A stretch of 64,000 bases of DNA from Diabrotica undecimpunctata. Its lineage: Eukaryota; Arthropoda; Insecta; Coleoptera; Chrysomelidae. The stretch is from contig NC_092806.1 of NCBI RefSeq assembly GCF_040954645.1, positions 22,965,644 to 23,029,643 of the forward strand. The letters run 5' to 3'. The position numbers and the translations under genes are program-made. Under the pieces are notes generated by a model that made no database searches, was not told the DNA's origin, and saw nothing but the letters and a program-made list of their open reading frames with translations. The first letter of the stretch is position 1. Each line of letters opens with the position of its first letter. Below are positions 1 to 11,086 of the stretch, one piece after another.

Positions 1-971
1 TGGAGGTTACAGACATTTTTTGTACTTGTTAATTAATTTAAGCCATTTATTTAGTTGCACGTAATTTTTTAAAGGTTAAGGAAAAGGACCGTAGCTCAAT
101 TAAAACTGTTTTTAAAAAAAAAAACGATAAGATGCAAAAAAGTTTTAAAAATAATGTGTTAAACTAATGATGCCACACAACTCATTTGATTAGAACGTAC
201 TCAAAAGTTTAGGGGGATTTAGGGCTGCACACCCCGCTTAAAATTTTTCTGTGCGCTTATATTTTGTTGTTTTTTTAGTATGTAAAATTCTTTCAGAACA
301 AGAAAGTATTCTGTCCATTTTTATTACAAAATCTCAAGTAGTTTAGGAGATAATGCAAAAAAACAATTTTTATTTTGTAACTTCAAAGGGTTGTAACTTT
401 TTTTGTGTATACATACTTTTGTACTAAAGTAAGTTGGATTCAACCAATTTATTTTTATCCCCGGAATGTGTGATTTAATTTATGACATGCCTTTTTGAAA
501 CACCCTGTATACTATAAGGAAATGCCACAAAGCCAGCACTGTTTGAGATTGTTAAAATATGTTGTATATAATTTTGAAATATATCTGTATTCAATTAAAC
601 CAGAAATAAACCACTAACAAAAAAATAGAATCTTCTAACACTTTCTCCATTAAAGGGGATTACTTCACTACACAAATGCTGATGGATGTGGCGGTGATTG
701 AAACGCTCAAAACCGCTACCTGACCAAATACGTGTCGTTTGGTGGGTAAAGCTCGTAATCCTGAATTACAGAATATTGGAAACCAATTATTAACAAGAAG
801 CTTTGATACATCACAGACCTATGCTAAATAGTTGCTAATATTATTCAGTGATAACATTGCCAATGAGATGACTGGATGTCAGGATGAGTGGATATTACCT
901 TTGCAACTTTTAATTGCGATAATCAAAAATTTGGTTTATACAATATTTAAATACTACTAATTTAATATATA

Positions 972-973
<2 letters not shown>
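1..973. other. AT-rich stretch, no gene seen
   Basis: No coding or RNA gene is recognised here. At about 497-511 there is a short ACACCCTGTATAC-type end. The same terminal motif occurs at 37388-37400 and, in variant form, at 27953-27963, where it marks ends of TA-flanked transposons. This stretch may therefore hold the end of a decayed copy of that family. Confidence 0.5.
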
Positions 974-1052
<79 letters not shown>

Positions 1053-1083
1053 TATATAAACCTAATATATATTACATATATAC

Positions 1084-1148
<65 letters not shown>
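974..1148. repeat. (TA)n microsatellite, interrupted
   Basis: Two long TA tracts are separated by an imperfect stretch around 1050-1100. This is low-complexity DNA. Tyr/Ile-repeat reading frames in such tracts are artefacts. Confidence 0.95.
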
Positions 1149-1149
<1 letters not shown>

Positions 1150-2535
1150 TGTTGTGATCTGCTTTATGATGTTTTATTATTAATTAACACTAATTTAATT
1201 AATCCAATTATTTAATTAATTAATTCACTAATTTATGCAGAGTCATACAAATCAATTACTATTAAAAATTCTCAGGGTGCCTTTTTAATTTTACTTTAAT
1301 CAGTTTACTTTATATATCTCTTCTAGTGGGATCAGTATCTCCTAGTTGCTCATAATCGGGATAGAACAGGAAACGGAACTAACATTAAAACAACATAAAT
1401 ATGCACACAAATTATTATTTATTTTCAATAAGCAATACGATGAATATTAATAAATAACTTTTGTGGGCAATTATCTTTCCCAACAAACTCCTATACTCTA
1501 AATTTAATTTTAATTACAAACTATCTATTGATCTGTTTTATAATAATATCTACTAAAAAAAATGACCATATAAAAATATAATTTATTCACAAAAAAAAAA
1601 TAACTCTTTGAATCTTAGTTCGTATGCTTATATTTGATTTTATCTTTAGAATGTCTTAAAGTTTTCTTTCATTCAAATTATTTGACTGACCTTTATTTTT
1701 TTACACCAATGATGTCTCCTCTCGATCAAACCACAGTTCCTTCCTTGATGGATTATGTCCGGCTACCATCAAATCTTTCCCGTTCTCAGCATCGATCCAA
1801 ACCGCATACCAGCAAACTACTCCTCCGAAAACACAAGCCCAAGCCTCTTTTGACCGGTACTCTTTATTCACAAATTCTCCTTTCTTTCTCAATTATATCT
1901 CGTGGACTATGCAGACTCAAAAGAGGTATTAATCTTCTCGATTTTGATCTGCTCTCAGCTTCCACCTTTTTCACTAACAAACGAAAACACTGGTACTCAG
2001 ATTGACTACACGAAAACACGTCTTCTCTTCTGGTCTGCCGGTAACATAATAATTCTTTCAATCTCTCCCAGACAACCTTCTCAACTCTCTCATTCCCACC
2101 ATTCCTTTTTAACCAATCATAAGCATTCATATTTCCCACTTATTTTCGATTTAGAAAATTTCCAACATGATATTTAAAACAAATAAACTACTTTCACTCG
2201 AATTACTTTTCAGAAACAATTAACAATTTTGCCTTTTTCAACAGAAATAAGTTTCCAAATTCTTGTTATCTCATATCTAAATCTAATTCTTATTTACTTT
2301 CGAAAAATGCCCACCGCAAAATACAATTACAAGTTTATTCCTAAATCTATTGTCCTTTCACTATTCACTTAGTCTTTCACGGAAAAACTCGTCAGGGTCC
2401 CGTCACGGAACAATGTTTTCTCTTATTCTAACTATTACAAGTAAGTACAGGGTTGTATTTCAACTTATATGCCCGCGGTATATTAAAATAATAAAAAAAC
2501 TCTTTTCTGATCGATAAACTGATCCATAACAATAC
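1149..2535. other. Unassigned sequence
   Basis: Several open frames of 60-125 codons exist on both strands between 1634 and 2177. None shows a motif I recognise, and overlapping frames on opposite strands argue for chance. Around 1690-2120 the base composition is less AT-rich than its surroundings, so this could be part of a decayed element of unknown type. Confidence 0.4.

Positions 2536-2616
<81 letters not shown>
2536..2616. repeat. (TA)n microsatellite
   Basis: An almost pure TA tract of about 80 bases. The Tyr-Ile repeat frames across it on the minus strand are not genes. Confidence 0.95.
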
Positions 2617-2618
<2 letters not shown>

Positions 2619-2866
2619 AAATTTGTTGATAACAGCTGACTCAGATTTAAATTCAAAAATTGGAAATAATTGAGTAACCAGCTGATAGACAAAGTATACT
2701 CTTTTTACTATATCCAAAATCTTTCACCTTTGGTGGTTCATCTTTTACTATGGTTACTTTTAACTAAGATGTTAAAGGAACTATAATCCATAGTGTAATT
2801 ATTATCATATACATAGCAATATTTACGTTATTCTAAATATTTTTTGTTAATGCTTCCTTATACCTA
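2617..2866. other. Unassigned sequence next to a piggyBac fragment
   Basis: No recognisable coding sequence. It lies just beyond the truncated C-terminal side of the minus-strand piggyBac fragment at 2867-3345. Confidence 0.4.
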
Positions 2867-3345
2867 TTATGTACTATCGTATGAAGCCGACAATTCATCT
2901 ATCACATCTACTCCACATTTTGTAGCGTTATAAAAAGAAATTATTTCTGGTTTCTTACTTTCGCCTGTATTATCGTCAATATCAGAAGTGTAGTGTAAAG
3001 TTGACATTAGAAGAACTACTTTCCCTTTTTTTGGTACATGCCAAATTAACGTTATACTCTCTTGAAATCTGAATTTTGAGGAATATACTGGCTTGTTCCT
3101 AGACGTTATAAAACTTTCAGGTATTTGCCTTTTGTTTTTTCTTACAGTTCCAGTAGACGTTAGTTGATGATCTTTTAAAAGCTTCAGCATTAGCTCATAA
3201 CTTGTGAACCAATTTTTGAATGTTACATTTTGTTTAGTTCCAGATATCGGAGTTACAAGTCGGAGTACTACGCCGCTAGGTTTATTGCTCAATTGGAAGA
3301 GACTATCTGGCTGAAATCTCACGTATAGTTCTAAATTCAAAACAT
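2867..3345 (-). pseudogene. piggyBac transposase, central fragment
   Basis: This minus-strand frame of about 157 codons matches the central-to-C-terminal part of a piggyBac (DDE_Tnp_1_7) transposase, the nuclease that excises and inserts TTAA-flanked elements. Recognisable blocks in order are NWFTSYELMLKLLKDHQL, GTVRKNKRQIPESF, and a late GESKKPEIISFYNATKCGVDVID block. That last block corresponds to the VDxxDQ region, here with E in place of Q. The N-terminal half, the cysteine-rich tail and both terminal inverted repeats are missing, so it is a dead fragment. Its upstream edge at about 3345 directly abuts a Penelope-like fragment on the same strand. The fold assignment is firm; the subfamily is not determined. 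Confidence 0.85.
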
Positions 3346-3975
3346 AATATGATTTTGTTGATTAGTTTGGCCGATATAGACACCTTCACAGTTAATACAT
3401 GGTATCTCGTAAACAACATGTGATTTTTTAAGTTTTGGAGTTTGTGTTTTGAGTTTTGTGAAATATTTATTTAAAAAGTTGTTGCCTTTGTGGGCCACTG
3501 TTATATTATGTTTAGCTAAAAGATTTGTTAATTGTTCTGATAAACCTTTTATTTATGGATGAGTTGTGTAATTAGTTTTGATGCTGTTGGGTTTGTTGTT
3601 ATTTGTGTTGTTGTTTATAAAAAGTCTTGATTTGAAAATAGTTTCGATTAGGTGTTCGGGATATGCATTCTTTAGAAGGGCATCTTTTGCTTTTTTTATT
3701 GTAGTTGGTCTGTATTTTGGATCTGTTAGTTGTATAGATTTATCTGCAAGACTTATAATTACGGACTTCTTATGGGAAAATGGATGATGAGAATTGTAGT
3801 TAAGATATCGTGAAAACCATGTTTCTTTTGTAAACCACATGGTTTTATATCCAGATTATTTATTTTATTATTTTGTTCAATGTCCATAGTAAAATTTAGT
3901 TTTGGATGGTAGCTGTTAAAAATATCTAAAATTTCGGTTATTTTATTTGTTGGGATAGTTCGTGGTTTTATTTGT
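3346..3975 (-). pseudogene. Penelope-like element, C-terminal part with GIY-YIG
   Basis: Minus-strand remnant of a Penelope-like (PLE) polyprotein. From N to C it shows an ILDIFNSYHPKLNF-type block just after the reverse transcriptase, then RYLNYNSHHPFSHKKS (about 3740-3820). A linker follows, and then a GIY-YIG endonuclease start, VVYEIPCINCEGVYIGQT, at about 3365-3425. One in-frame TAA at about 3551 interrupts an otherwise continuous frame. The GIY-YIG domain is cut off at about 3346 where the piggyBac fragment begins, so catalytic Arg and Glu residues further on are lost. PLEs use the RT and GIY-YIG endonuclease for target-primed insertion. Confidence 0.75.
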
Positions 3976-5021
3976 TAGTATAGGATATATTTATATATAT
4001 AATGGGAAATATTAATCTAGTTTATATATTAAATTAGCCATTAGCAGAGACAAATCACCTCGAATACTCGAATACAGGGAGTCAGGTTCGAATAAATTTT
4101 ATTTACGCTTACGAACCGATTACAAACATTGATTAAATATAACCCTTCTGCCCCAAATTTCATTGTCGATATTAATTATTTTCTAGCACGATTTATCAAG
4201 AGTGTTATTTATTATCTTTTTTAGTAGTGACATCTCTATGCTAAAAAGTGAAACGTGAAAGTGAAAAAGTGAGTATTTTATTATTTTGTAGAAAATATAA
4301 GTTTATAAAAGATAAACGTAATGATTGTTAGATTTAGTGTCATAAACTTTTTAAATTTAATCGTATTAATTTCATTGATCTACATATGTAGTAGTTCTTT
4401 ATTATTTGAAAAGATACTAACATATTAAAGCCCGCGGTGAATATTCGAAGCCTTTAATAAACAAAAAACACAAACTGTATTGTTGTTATTTACAGGTACA
4501 ATATTGATATTGATAAATAAAAATTACCGAGAATAGTTTACGAATTAAAATTGAACACACTTCCCCGGAACGTCGTAACTCTTTCGTCTTTAAATAGTTT
4601 TTTAATTCGAATCCGGGTGTGACAATGTTACGCAAACTATTTTCAGGGCAAAACTCAAATAGGTACCGACTGACTTTATTGATAAAAAAATTCGCTTCAT
4701 CAAATCGCCAACTTTACACATTCCAAGTTCCGACCGCTGGCCAACATGGTATCTTTCCTTTTCTCCTCAAAGGCATCTGATGTCTTAGCATTATTTATTT
4801 ATTATCTTACAGTGGCGTTACTAATGAAAAATAATGAATACTATATTAAGAATGACTTGCTACACATAGAGGGCCATTTAAAAAAAGCTTAAGTTATTTT
4901 AAAAAAATTATTGTAATTCTAGTTTATTTTTTTCCAAACTGTGTTCGCAGAACCCAGGAACTCTGCAAAAAAGTCCTAAGTGCTTTGTGGTCAGGAGCTA
5001 GAGTAAAAGTTTAACGTTATA
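3976..5021. other. Unassigned AT-rich sequence
   Basis: No gene recognised. The part at about 4440-4740 is less AT-rich than the rest and could be an untranslated end of a retroelement, but nothing supports a specific call. Confidence 0.35.
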
Positions 5022-5098
5022 AAAAATTTTAACTAATTGATGGATTCGACCGTTACTTGATGGAAATTCATTTTATGTAACAATAAAACACTGAAAAC

Positions 5099-5684
5099 TT
5101 TGTTTTCGAAACTTCCACAACATTTATTATAAAATCTTAGACACTACAGCTGTTTCGGCTGATTGCCTTTCTCAAGTGATCTATTTTTGGCATGCGTTTA
5201 CACTTTATAGTCTTTAATAAAATAGGTTGAGGAGGGGCCAACTATTTGTCTTAAGTTGGTCATTCAGAATTAAATCTGTGTTTTTTAATTTGTTAATTTA
5301 CATAGATTCTAACAAGGATAGCTTAAGGCCTTTATTTTAAAAGTGAAGAATTTGAAATTCGTCATTAAAAAAATGATATTGATCTAGAAGGTGAAGTGCG
5401 TATGTAGAATATGTTTTCCTATTATTAAAATCCCTTTTATGTTCTGCTATATGTTTATTAATTTTTATGCATTTATGCATTTTTATTTTTTCTCCTGTTG
5501 TTTTTAATATATTTGCCTAAGTTGTTATTTGTTTTGAAAGCTGGTGTTATTCTTTTTTTTTTCTTATGTGTTTGGCTATTTTTGTTATTTTTTCTGTGTA
5601 TGTAATCCAGCAGAAGGTACTGAGTTTTTTCTCTGGTGGTGGAAATACTAATTTCAGGGCTTTCTTGTGTAGTTTTTCTTTTTA
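5099..5684 (-). repeat. Inverted left arm of the PLE copy
   Basis: Reverse complement of about 6130-6780 with scattered substitutions. Relative to the right arm it has a deletion near 5475-5500 that removes the GIY-YIG core codons. The two arms could form a hairpin several hundred base pairs long, separated by about 450 bases. Confidence 0.8.
5139..5182 (-). other. Hammerhead-like motif, left PLE arm
   Basis: On the minus strand the order is AGA-U-CAC, UUGAGAA, GGC/GCC stem, GAA, the palindrome ACAGCUGU, A, GUG-UCU. It resembles a type I hammerhead with a bulged stem I and a palindromic stem III, but core base G8 is replaced and one base is extra before stem II. PLEs are known to carry minimal hammerheads. 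Activity is unproven here. Confidence 0.4.
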
Positions 5685-6660
5685 TGGATCATCTAGACAA
5701 AAATATTTCAATCATCCCATATTCAAATAGTTTTTATATTGGTGGAGATACGTAGATGACGTACTTGTATGTTTCACAGGAACTAACGAGCAACTCGACC
5801 AATTTTTATCGTACATTAATTCACTTTATAGTCATATTGAGTTTACAATAGAAATAAAAAAAAAATCAATCCATAAACTTTTTAGATTTAAAAATTATCA
5901 GACATAAAAACAAACATGACTTCTTTATATTTCATAAACCTACCCATACTGACACGACTAAACAAAATTCATCATCCCATCCAACAAAACATAAACTGGC
6001 AGCCTATCATAGTATGTTACATAGATTAACAGAAATTCCGATGTCAAAATACAATTTTGAGATAGAATTAAATGTCATTAAGCAAATGGCAGTAAACAAT
6101 GGATACAACGAACAAACAATTAATAAAAATTTAAATCAAAACCTACACTAGAGAGACCTGAAATTAGTATTTCTATCACCAGAGAAAAAACCCAGTAATT
6201 TCTGCTCGATTACATATACAGGCAAAATATCAATAAAAATAGCCAAACACATAAGAAAGAAAGGAATAACACCAGCTTTCAAAACAAATAACAACTTAGG
6301 CAAATATATTAAAAACAACAAGAGCAAAAATAAAAAGCACTTACACAGTGGTGTATACAAACTTAAATGTGGCGACTGCCCAAAAACTTACATCGGTCAA
6401 ACTGGAAGAAATTTTAATAAACGAATAGCATAACATAAAAGGGCTTTCAATAATAAGAAAACATATTCTACATACGCACTTCACCTTCTAGATTATAATC
6501 ATTCTTTTAATGACGAATTTTAAATTCTTCACATTCAAAATAAAGGCCATAAGCTATCCTTGTTAGAATCTATGGAAATTAACAAATTAAGAAACACAGA
6601 TATAATTCTGAATGACCAACTTGGGATAAACAGTTCTCCCCTCCTCAACCTATTTCATTA
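5685..6660 (+). pseudogene. Penelope-like RT end plus GIY-YIG endonuclease
   Basis: Forward-strand PLE polyprotein remnant broken by many stops and frameshifts. An initial MDHLDKNIF block is followed at about 5732 by WWRYVDDVLVCFTGTNEQLD, which contains the YVDD polymerase motif. A post-RT linker follows, with HKPTHTDTT-like residues scattered over frames. The GIY-YIG domain comes last: VYKLKCGDCPKTYIGQTG at about 6353-6407, then KRAF and a STYALHLLDYNHSF block to about 6510. The N-terminal half of the RT is absent. Function is inferred from the family: target-primed reverse transcription with a GIY-YIG nuclease. This copy cannot encode an intact protein. Confidence 0.8.
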
Positions 6661-6691
6661 AAGACTATAAAGTGTAAAGCATGCCAAAAAT

Positions 6692-6735
6692 AGATCACTT
6701 GAGAAAGGCAATCAGCAGAAACAGCTGTAGTGTTA
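6692..6735 (+). other. Hammerhead-like motif, right PLE arm
   Basis: Same motif as in the left arm, but on the plus strand: CAC, UUGAGAA, GGC stem, GAA, ACAGCUGU, A, GUG. It is more decayed: the stem II closing pair is disrupted (GCA instead of GCC) and the outer part of stem I is lost. It lies near the 3' end of the element, where such motifs occur in Penelope-like elements. Confidence 0.35.
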
Positions 6736-6792
6736 AGATTTTACAATAAATGTTGTGGAAGTTTTGAAAACAAAGTTTTCAAAAATTTTAAC

Positions 6793-7511
6793 GTTTAATT
6801 TTTAGTCTGTGTGATAAATTTTTACTGTCTTTATACAATGTTAAAACAAATTGAAATTGAATTTAGCAATGAGCAAATTTATATGGTTTTGTCTTGAATT
6901 TACAAAAAATATTTTGTTTAGTAATACTGATTAATAAACAAAATCAACATATACTACCAAGCTCTTCATATTTAAAGCAATAAAAAATGTGAAACATAAT
7001 ACATTAATTAATTGGTGTTAAGTTATTATTTCCAATTGAAAGAGGAGACTCTTTTTATGTATCCCAGTATAATTGTTGATATCCAAATTAATATTACTAT
7101 TTTATTTGTGCATTTTCTTTACAGCTTGAGTTTTCTCCTTTGGAGAAGTATACAAGTAGTTGGACCGATCAGTATTCAATGTTCCGTAAAGTCTAATTTT
7201 TCTGAAAATCTATCCCTCCATTAGAAAGAGCCCTTCTGTTTTATTCTTTTCCCAATAGTATTCTCTCCAAATTTTCTATTACGAAAGTGGTTCAGATGTA
7301 GAATTTAAGTATTTTATTTCCCTAATGGTGCATAAATATAAATAATACAAATATTTTAAATATAAATTTATTAAATATTGTGACTAAAAAGTCCTTAACT
7401 ATTAACTATCTTACCATAAATTAAATATACAATGATATACTGAGTATAGCTTTTAATATTTATTAACCATAAATTATTGCTTTTTAAATTTTTTTAGTAT
7501 GGTATTAAATA
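6793..7511. other. Unassigned AT-rich sequence
   Basis: No gene or element recognised between the PLE copy and the RTE fragment. Confidence 0.4.
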
Positions 7512-8720
7512 GACACTCATATAATAAAATATGAAATCATCCCCCAACCAGTTCCGGTTCACAAATGCTGTTGGTACTAGAGAGGCTATGTTCTGAGTAC
7601 AAGTCTTACTCCAGAGATGCAGAGACGTCAACTGCGACGTATACGCATGTCTGGTTGATTACGAGAAAGCGTTTGATCCAGTACAGCACGCCAAGATGAT
7701 GAAAATACTAAAAGAAACAGAAATTAACAACCAAGATCTAAAAATAATTAGAAATCTTTACTGGAATCAGACAGCAAATCTTAGAGCAAATCTTGAAGGT
7801 GATCTATGTGACTATGTGAAAATCATGCATGGAGTGAGACAAGGCTGTATTTTGTCTCCTCTAATCTTCAATCTGTACTCTGAAAATATATTTATCGCAG
7901 CTTTGCACGAAACTAAAAAAGGTATTCTACTGAATGGTTACCGGCTATAGAACATCAGATATGCAGATGACACCATAGTATTTGCGGACAACTTAGAAGA
8001 CCTACAAGTTCTTATGAACAAAATCGCGTATTTTATTCAACAATATGGACTTAATATAAACGTTAAGAAGACAAAGCTTATGATAATTAGTAAGAAAAGG
8101 ATAACAGGTCAACTCTACGTCAACCAATCTCCTGTAAAAAGAGTGACGCACTACAACTACCTCGATACCATTATAAATGAAGAATGGACCAACAACCAGG
8201 AGATTAGAGCACGTATCCGAAAAGCTAGATCCACCTTCAATCGAAAGGTGACCTTCTTTAAGAGTCACAACCTCTCTCTTGATAGAAAAGTTAGAATGCT
8301 GCGATGCTACGTCTTCTCTGTCCTTTTTTATGGTGTTGAATCGTGGACCTTGAACGAAGATACGTGCAGAAAACTGGAAGCATTTGAGATGTGGCTATAT
8401 CGGAGAATGCTTAACATCCCGTGGACTGACCGAATCACAAATGAGGAGGTCCTCAGAAGAATGAATAAGAACCGAGAGGTACTGACCACCCGCAAATCTC
8501 GAAAGTTACAGTTTTAGGAAAGGTGGCTTTAAGTCATCCTTCAAGGAAAAATATTTGGAAAACGAAATCCAGCAAGAAGAAGGACATCTTGGTTAAAGAA
8601 CCTCAGAATCTGGTTCAATACAACATCTGTGCAGCTTTTCCGCGCTGCTACAGATAAGATAAAGATTGTCATGATGATCGCCAACATTCGTAACGGATAG
8701 GTACATCAAGAAGAAGAAGA
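7512..8720 (+). pseudogene. RTE-type LINE, 5'-truncated reverse transcriptase
   Basis: A 5'-truncated non-LTR retrotransposon on the plus strand. It begins inside the RT fingers (QFRFTNAVGTREA at about 7550) and runs in one frame through motif A (CLVDYEKAFD), motif B (GVRQGCILSPLIFNLYSE), motif C (IRYADDTIVFADN) and motif D (LNINVKKTKLMII). The RTE/BovB-type C-terminal region follows (YGVESWTLNEDTCRKLEAFE, then RRMLNIPWTDRITNEEVLRR). In-frame stops include TGA at about 7594 and TAG at 7948, and the frame breaks after 8517. The 3' end is a short AAG-rich run at about 8708-8720. An 8-bp ATTAAATA occurs at 7504-7511 and 8721-8728 and may be the target duplication. The catalytic residues survive, but the copy is dead. 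Confidence 0.85.
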
Positions 8721-8883
8721 ATTAAATAAACACGAACAGATCATAAGAATCGGCAAAGCTTAACACTAAACCTAGCTTAACTATAGAACTAAAAAATTTG
8801 GGTTATAAAAATGCCTTTAATGATAAATTTACAACCTTACATCAAATAATACCCCTTAATACAAACCTTTCTATCAAAAACTA

Positions 8884-8886
<3 letters not shown>

Positions 8887-8970
<84 letters not shown>
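8887..8970. repeat. (TA)n microsatellite
   Basis: A pure TA tract of about 84 bases. Confidence 0.95.
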
Positions 8971-8974
<4 letters not shown>

Positions 8975-9099
8975 ATCATCTGGTTTCAGCTCTTTAATTT
9001 ATGCTCTTGCTTTTCTTCTTTAATGGTTTCTTTATAGCTCACTCGCCTGTTCGCTGCCTACATATTTTGCTAGTTTTTGTTTACAGTCCGTTTGTAATA

Positions 9100-9720
9100 T
9101 TGCTCACTATAGGCTTACCTTTGGCGCTCAGAAAATGTTTAATATTTTCAATAGTTTATGTAATGCTCCAACGGTTTTCCTTCTTCCTTCAATCCGCTTT
9201 CTTATTTTTAGATTATCTTCTAATTTATTTATTCTGGTAATCTCTAGGTACTCAAACTATTGAACACTTTGGAAACAATATTTCCTCATTATTTGTCTTT
9301 GCATCCAATTGCGTGTCTCCGTTTTTGTCCTTTATCATTTCCATATACTTTATTTTTTGCTCTTATTATTGCATAGTACTAGACCTTCTCATTATTTAAC
9401 TTGAATATATACATATTATAATAAATATGTAGTTATTCCCTTTTTATTCTTACTATTAGTACTACCTCGCCTACTAAGGACCTAGCTTCTGTTGTCGTAG
9501 ATAATTTTTCTTCATAGTTTTACTGCCTTCAACAGAAAATTAAAAAGTACAGTTCACAATAAGTTGTCCTATTTTAATTCTTTCTTAATTTTTTTTTATT
9601 TTTGTTAGTTTCTCTCGTTCCAATATTTTCAAGTATTCTATCTCTTATTTCCTTTATGCTAGGCGCCGCCAAACTATCTATTTGTTTTCCGCCTACTGAT
9701 AGAAGATTTGTTTAAGAGCA
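9100..9720 (-). pseudogene. Possible decayed LINE remnant
   Basis: On the minus strand, a stretch at about 9160-9270 reads FEYLEITRINKLEDNLKIRK and continues into a GRRKTVGALHKLLK block. This resembles the RTE region between polymerase motif D and the C-terminal domain (the KYLG block onward). Upstream on that strand, at about 9305-9340, KDKNGDTQLDAKTN resembles the linker before the RT. Stops and frameshifts are frequent. The element type is inferred from short resemblances only. Confidence 0.35.
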
Positions 9721-9883
9721 TTAAAAATGTAGGAAGATAAACAATAAATTAAGATGGCGATTATACTACATATCGGCTATGGGAATAAACCCAGACAGAA
9801 TATTCTGGTCCTCCAGGTTGGGGGTTGTGCTATGGACCAGCGATCCATACACGGAAAAATACACTGCTACGAAATGAATACTA

Positions 9884-11086
9884 TTGCCTTGGAATAGGAC
9901 AGATTATCAGGACAAACGACATAAGCTACGAATAAAGGACACTCTATTAGGGACATGGAACGTACTAAGTTGGTATCGACCTGGAATTTCCACAAGAGCA
10001 ATAAAACAGCTGGAAGAACTACAATACGATGTGACTGCAATCCAAGAAGTCAGATGGACTGGGTCTGGGACAATCCAGATGTCAATAGTGTTATGGTCTG
10101 GACATGAAACACGTCATGAAAGAGGGTGTGGTTTTGTAATAAGCGAAAGGATTAAATCTGCTATACTAGATTTCAAAGCAATTAATGATAGAGTCTGTAG
10201 CATAAGAATAAAGGGCAAATGGTTCAATCTATCGATATTCTCAGTGTATGCACCAACCGAAGAAGCAGTAGAGGAAGAGAAGGAAGAATTCTATGACTCC
10301 CTAACCCGATTATACACGGAAGCCCCAAAACATGACATCAAAATAATATTAGGGGACTTAAACGCAAAAATAGGCAAAGAAGAACACACAAGGCCGGTAG
10401 CTGGAAATCAGAGTCTACATGACATTACCAATGACAATGGTTCAAGGCTGATTGAGTTTGCAGCAGGGTGCAACATGATTATCAAAAGCACCCAATTTGC
10501 CAGGAAAAACATATATAAGGTAACATGGAGATCAAATGATGGAAGAACGAGGAACCAAATTGATCACGTATTAATTGATGGGAGGCATTCCAGTAGTATA
10601 ATAGACGTAAGAACTAGACGGGGACCAGATAGTGATATAGACCATTTCCTAGTAAAGGCCAAGCTCAGAACTAGAATCTCAACACAAACAACAGACAAAC
10701 AGATGAAGATCGAAAGATGGAATGTGTCTAAATTGGAAGAAGAAGAGGGAAAGAGACAATACCAACTAGAATTGAGAAACAGATTCCAGGTGTTGGAAAC
10801 GAAAGAAAATGAAAGAGAAAATATAGACCAGAAATGGCACTCCATTAAAACGATCATTACAGAAACAGCAGAGAAGTGTATAGGTCGGAAGAGAAAAGCA
10901 AAAAGAAATAAATGGTTTGATGAAGAATGCGAGGATACCTTAAAAGAAGCAAACAAAAGAAGAATAGACTACCAGGCAAACCCGACGGATGAAAAGCGTG
11001 AACAATACAATAGAGAGAGAGCCTTAGCCAGAAGAACAGTAAGGAGAAAAAGAGACAACATTTACAACAACAAATTGAAAAGGTAG
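9884..11086 (+). pseudogene. RTE endonuclease domain and linker
   Basis: N-terminal part of the RTE polyprotein: an exonuclease-endonuclease-phosphatase (APE-like) nuclease that nicks target DNA. Motifs in order are GTWNV (about residues 23-27), QEVRW (about 54-58), SVYAPT (about 120), GDLNAKIG (about 157), NQIDHVLID (about 226) and DSDIDHFLV (about 249). These supply the metal-binding and catalytic Asn, Glu, Asp and His. A charged linker follows. Insect genomes often annotate this domain as craniofacial development protein 2-like. The frame opens only after TGA at 9875-9877 and has no early in-frame ATG. An ATG at 9874 is one base out of frame, suggesting a small indel. The frame ends at a stop caused by a 1-base shift near 11041-11070; homology continues in the next frame. 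Confidence 0.88.

Larger units (their letters stand above)
5022..6792 (+). mobile_element. Penelope-like element copy in inverted-repeat arrangement
   Basis: About 1.75 kb between two copies of AAAAATTTTAAC (5022-5033 and 6781-6792), a plausible target-site duplication. The left part (about 5099-5684) is the reverse complement of the 3' part of the element (about 6130-6780). From about 5685 the sequence runs forward through the end of the RT to the 3' end. Penelope elements are known for complex copies with partly inverted ends. The left arm lacks about 80 bases that encode the GIY-YIG core in the right arm. Confidence 0.7.

Noticed and set aside
1634..2177. Overlapping open frames of 63-123 codons on both strands
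   Set aside because: No conserved motif, mutual overlap on opposite strands, and no homology I can name.
2428..2717. Reading frames of alternating Tyr and Ile on the minus strand (similar ones at 27382, 35261, 40731 and 42223)
   Set aside because: They are translations of (TA)n microsatellites, not genes.
9001..9240. A 79-codon hydrophobic frame on the plus strand
   Set aside because: Low-complexity Phe/Leu/Tyr composition; the opposite strand looks like weak LINE remains, so it is probably an antisense artefact.
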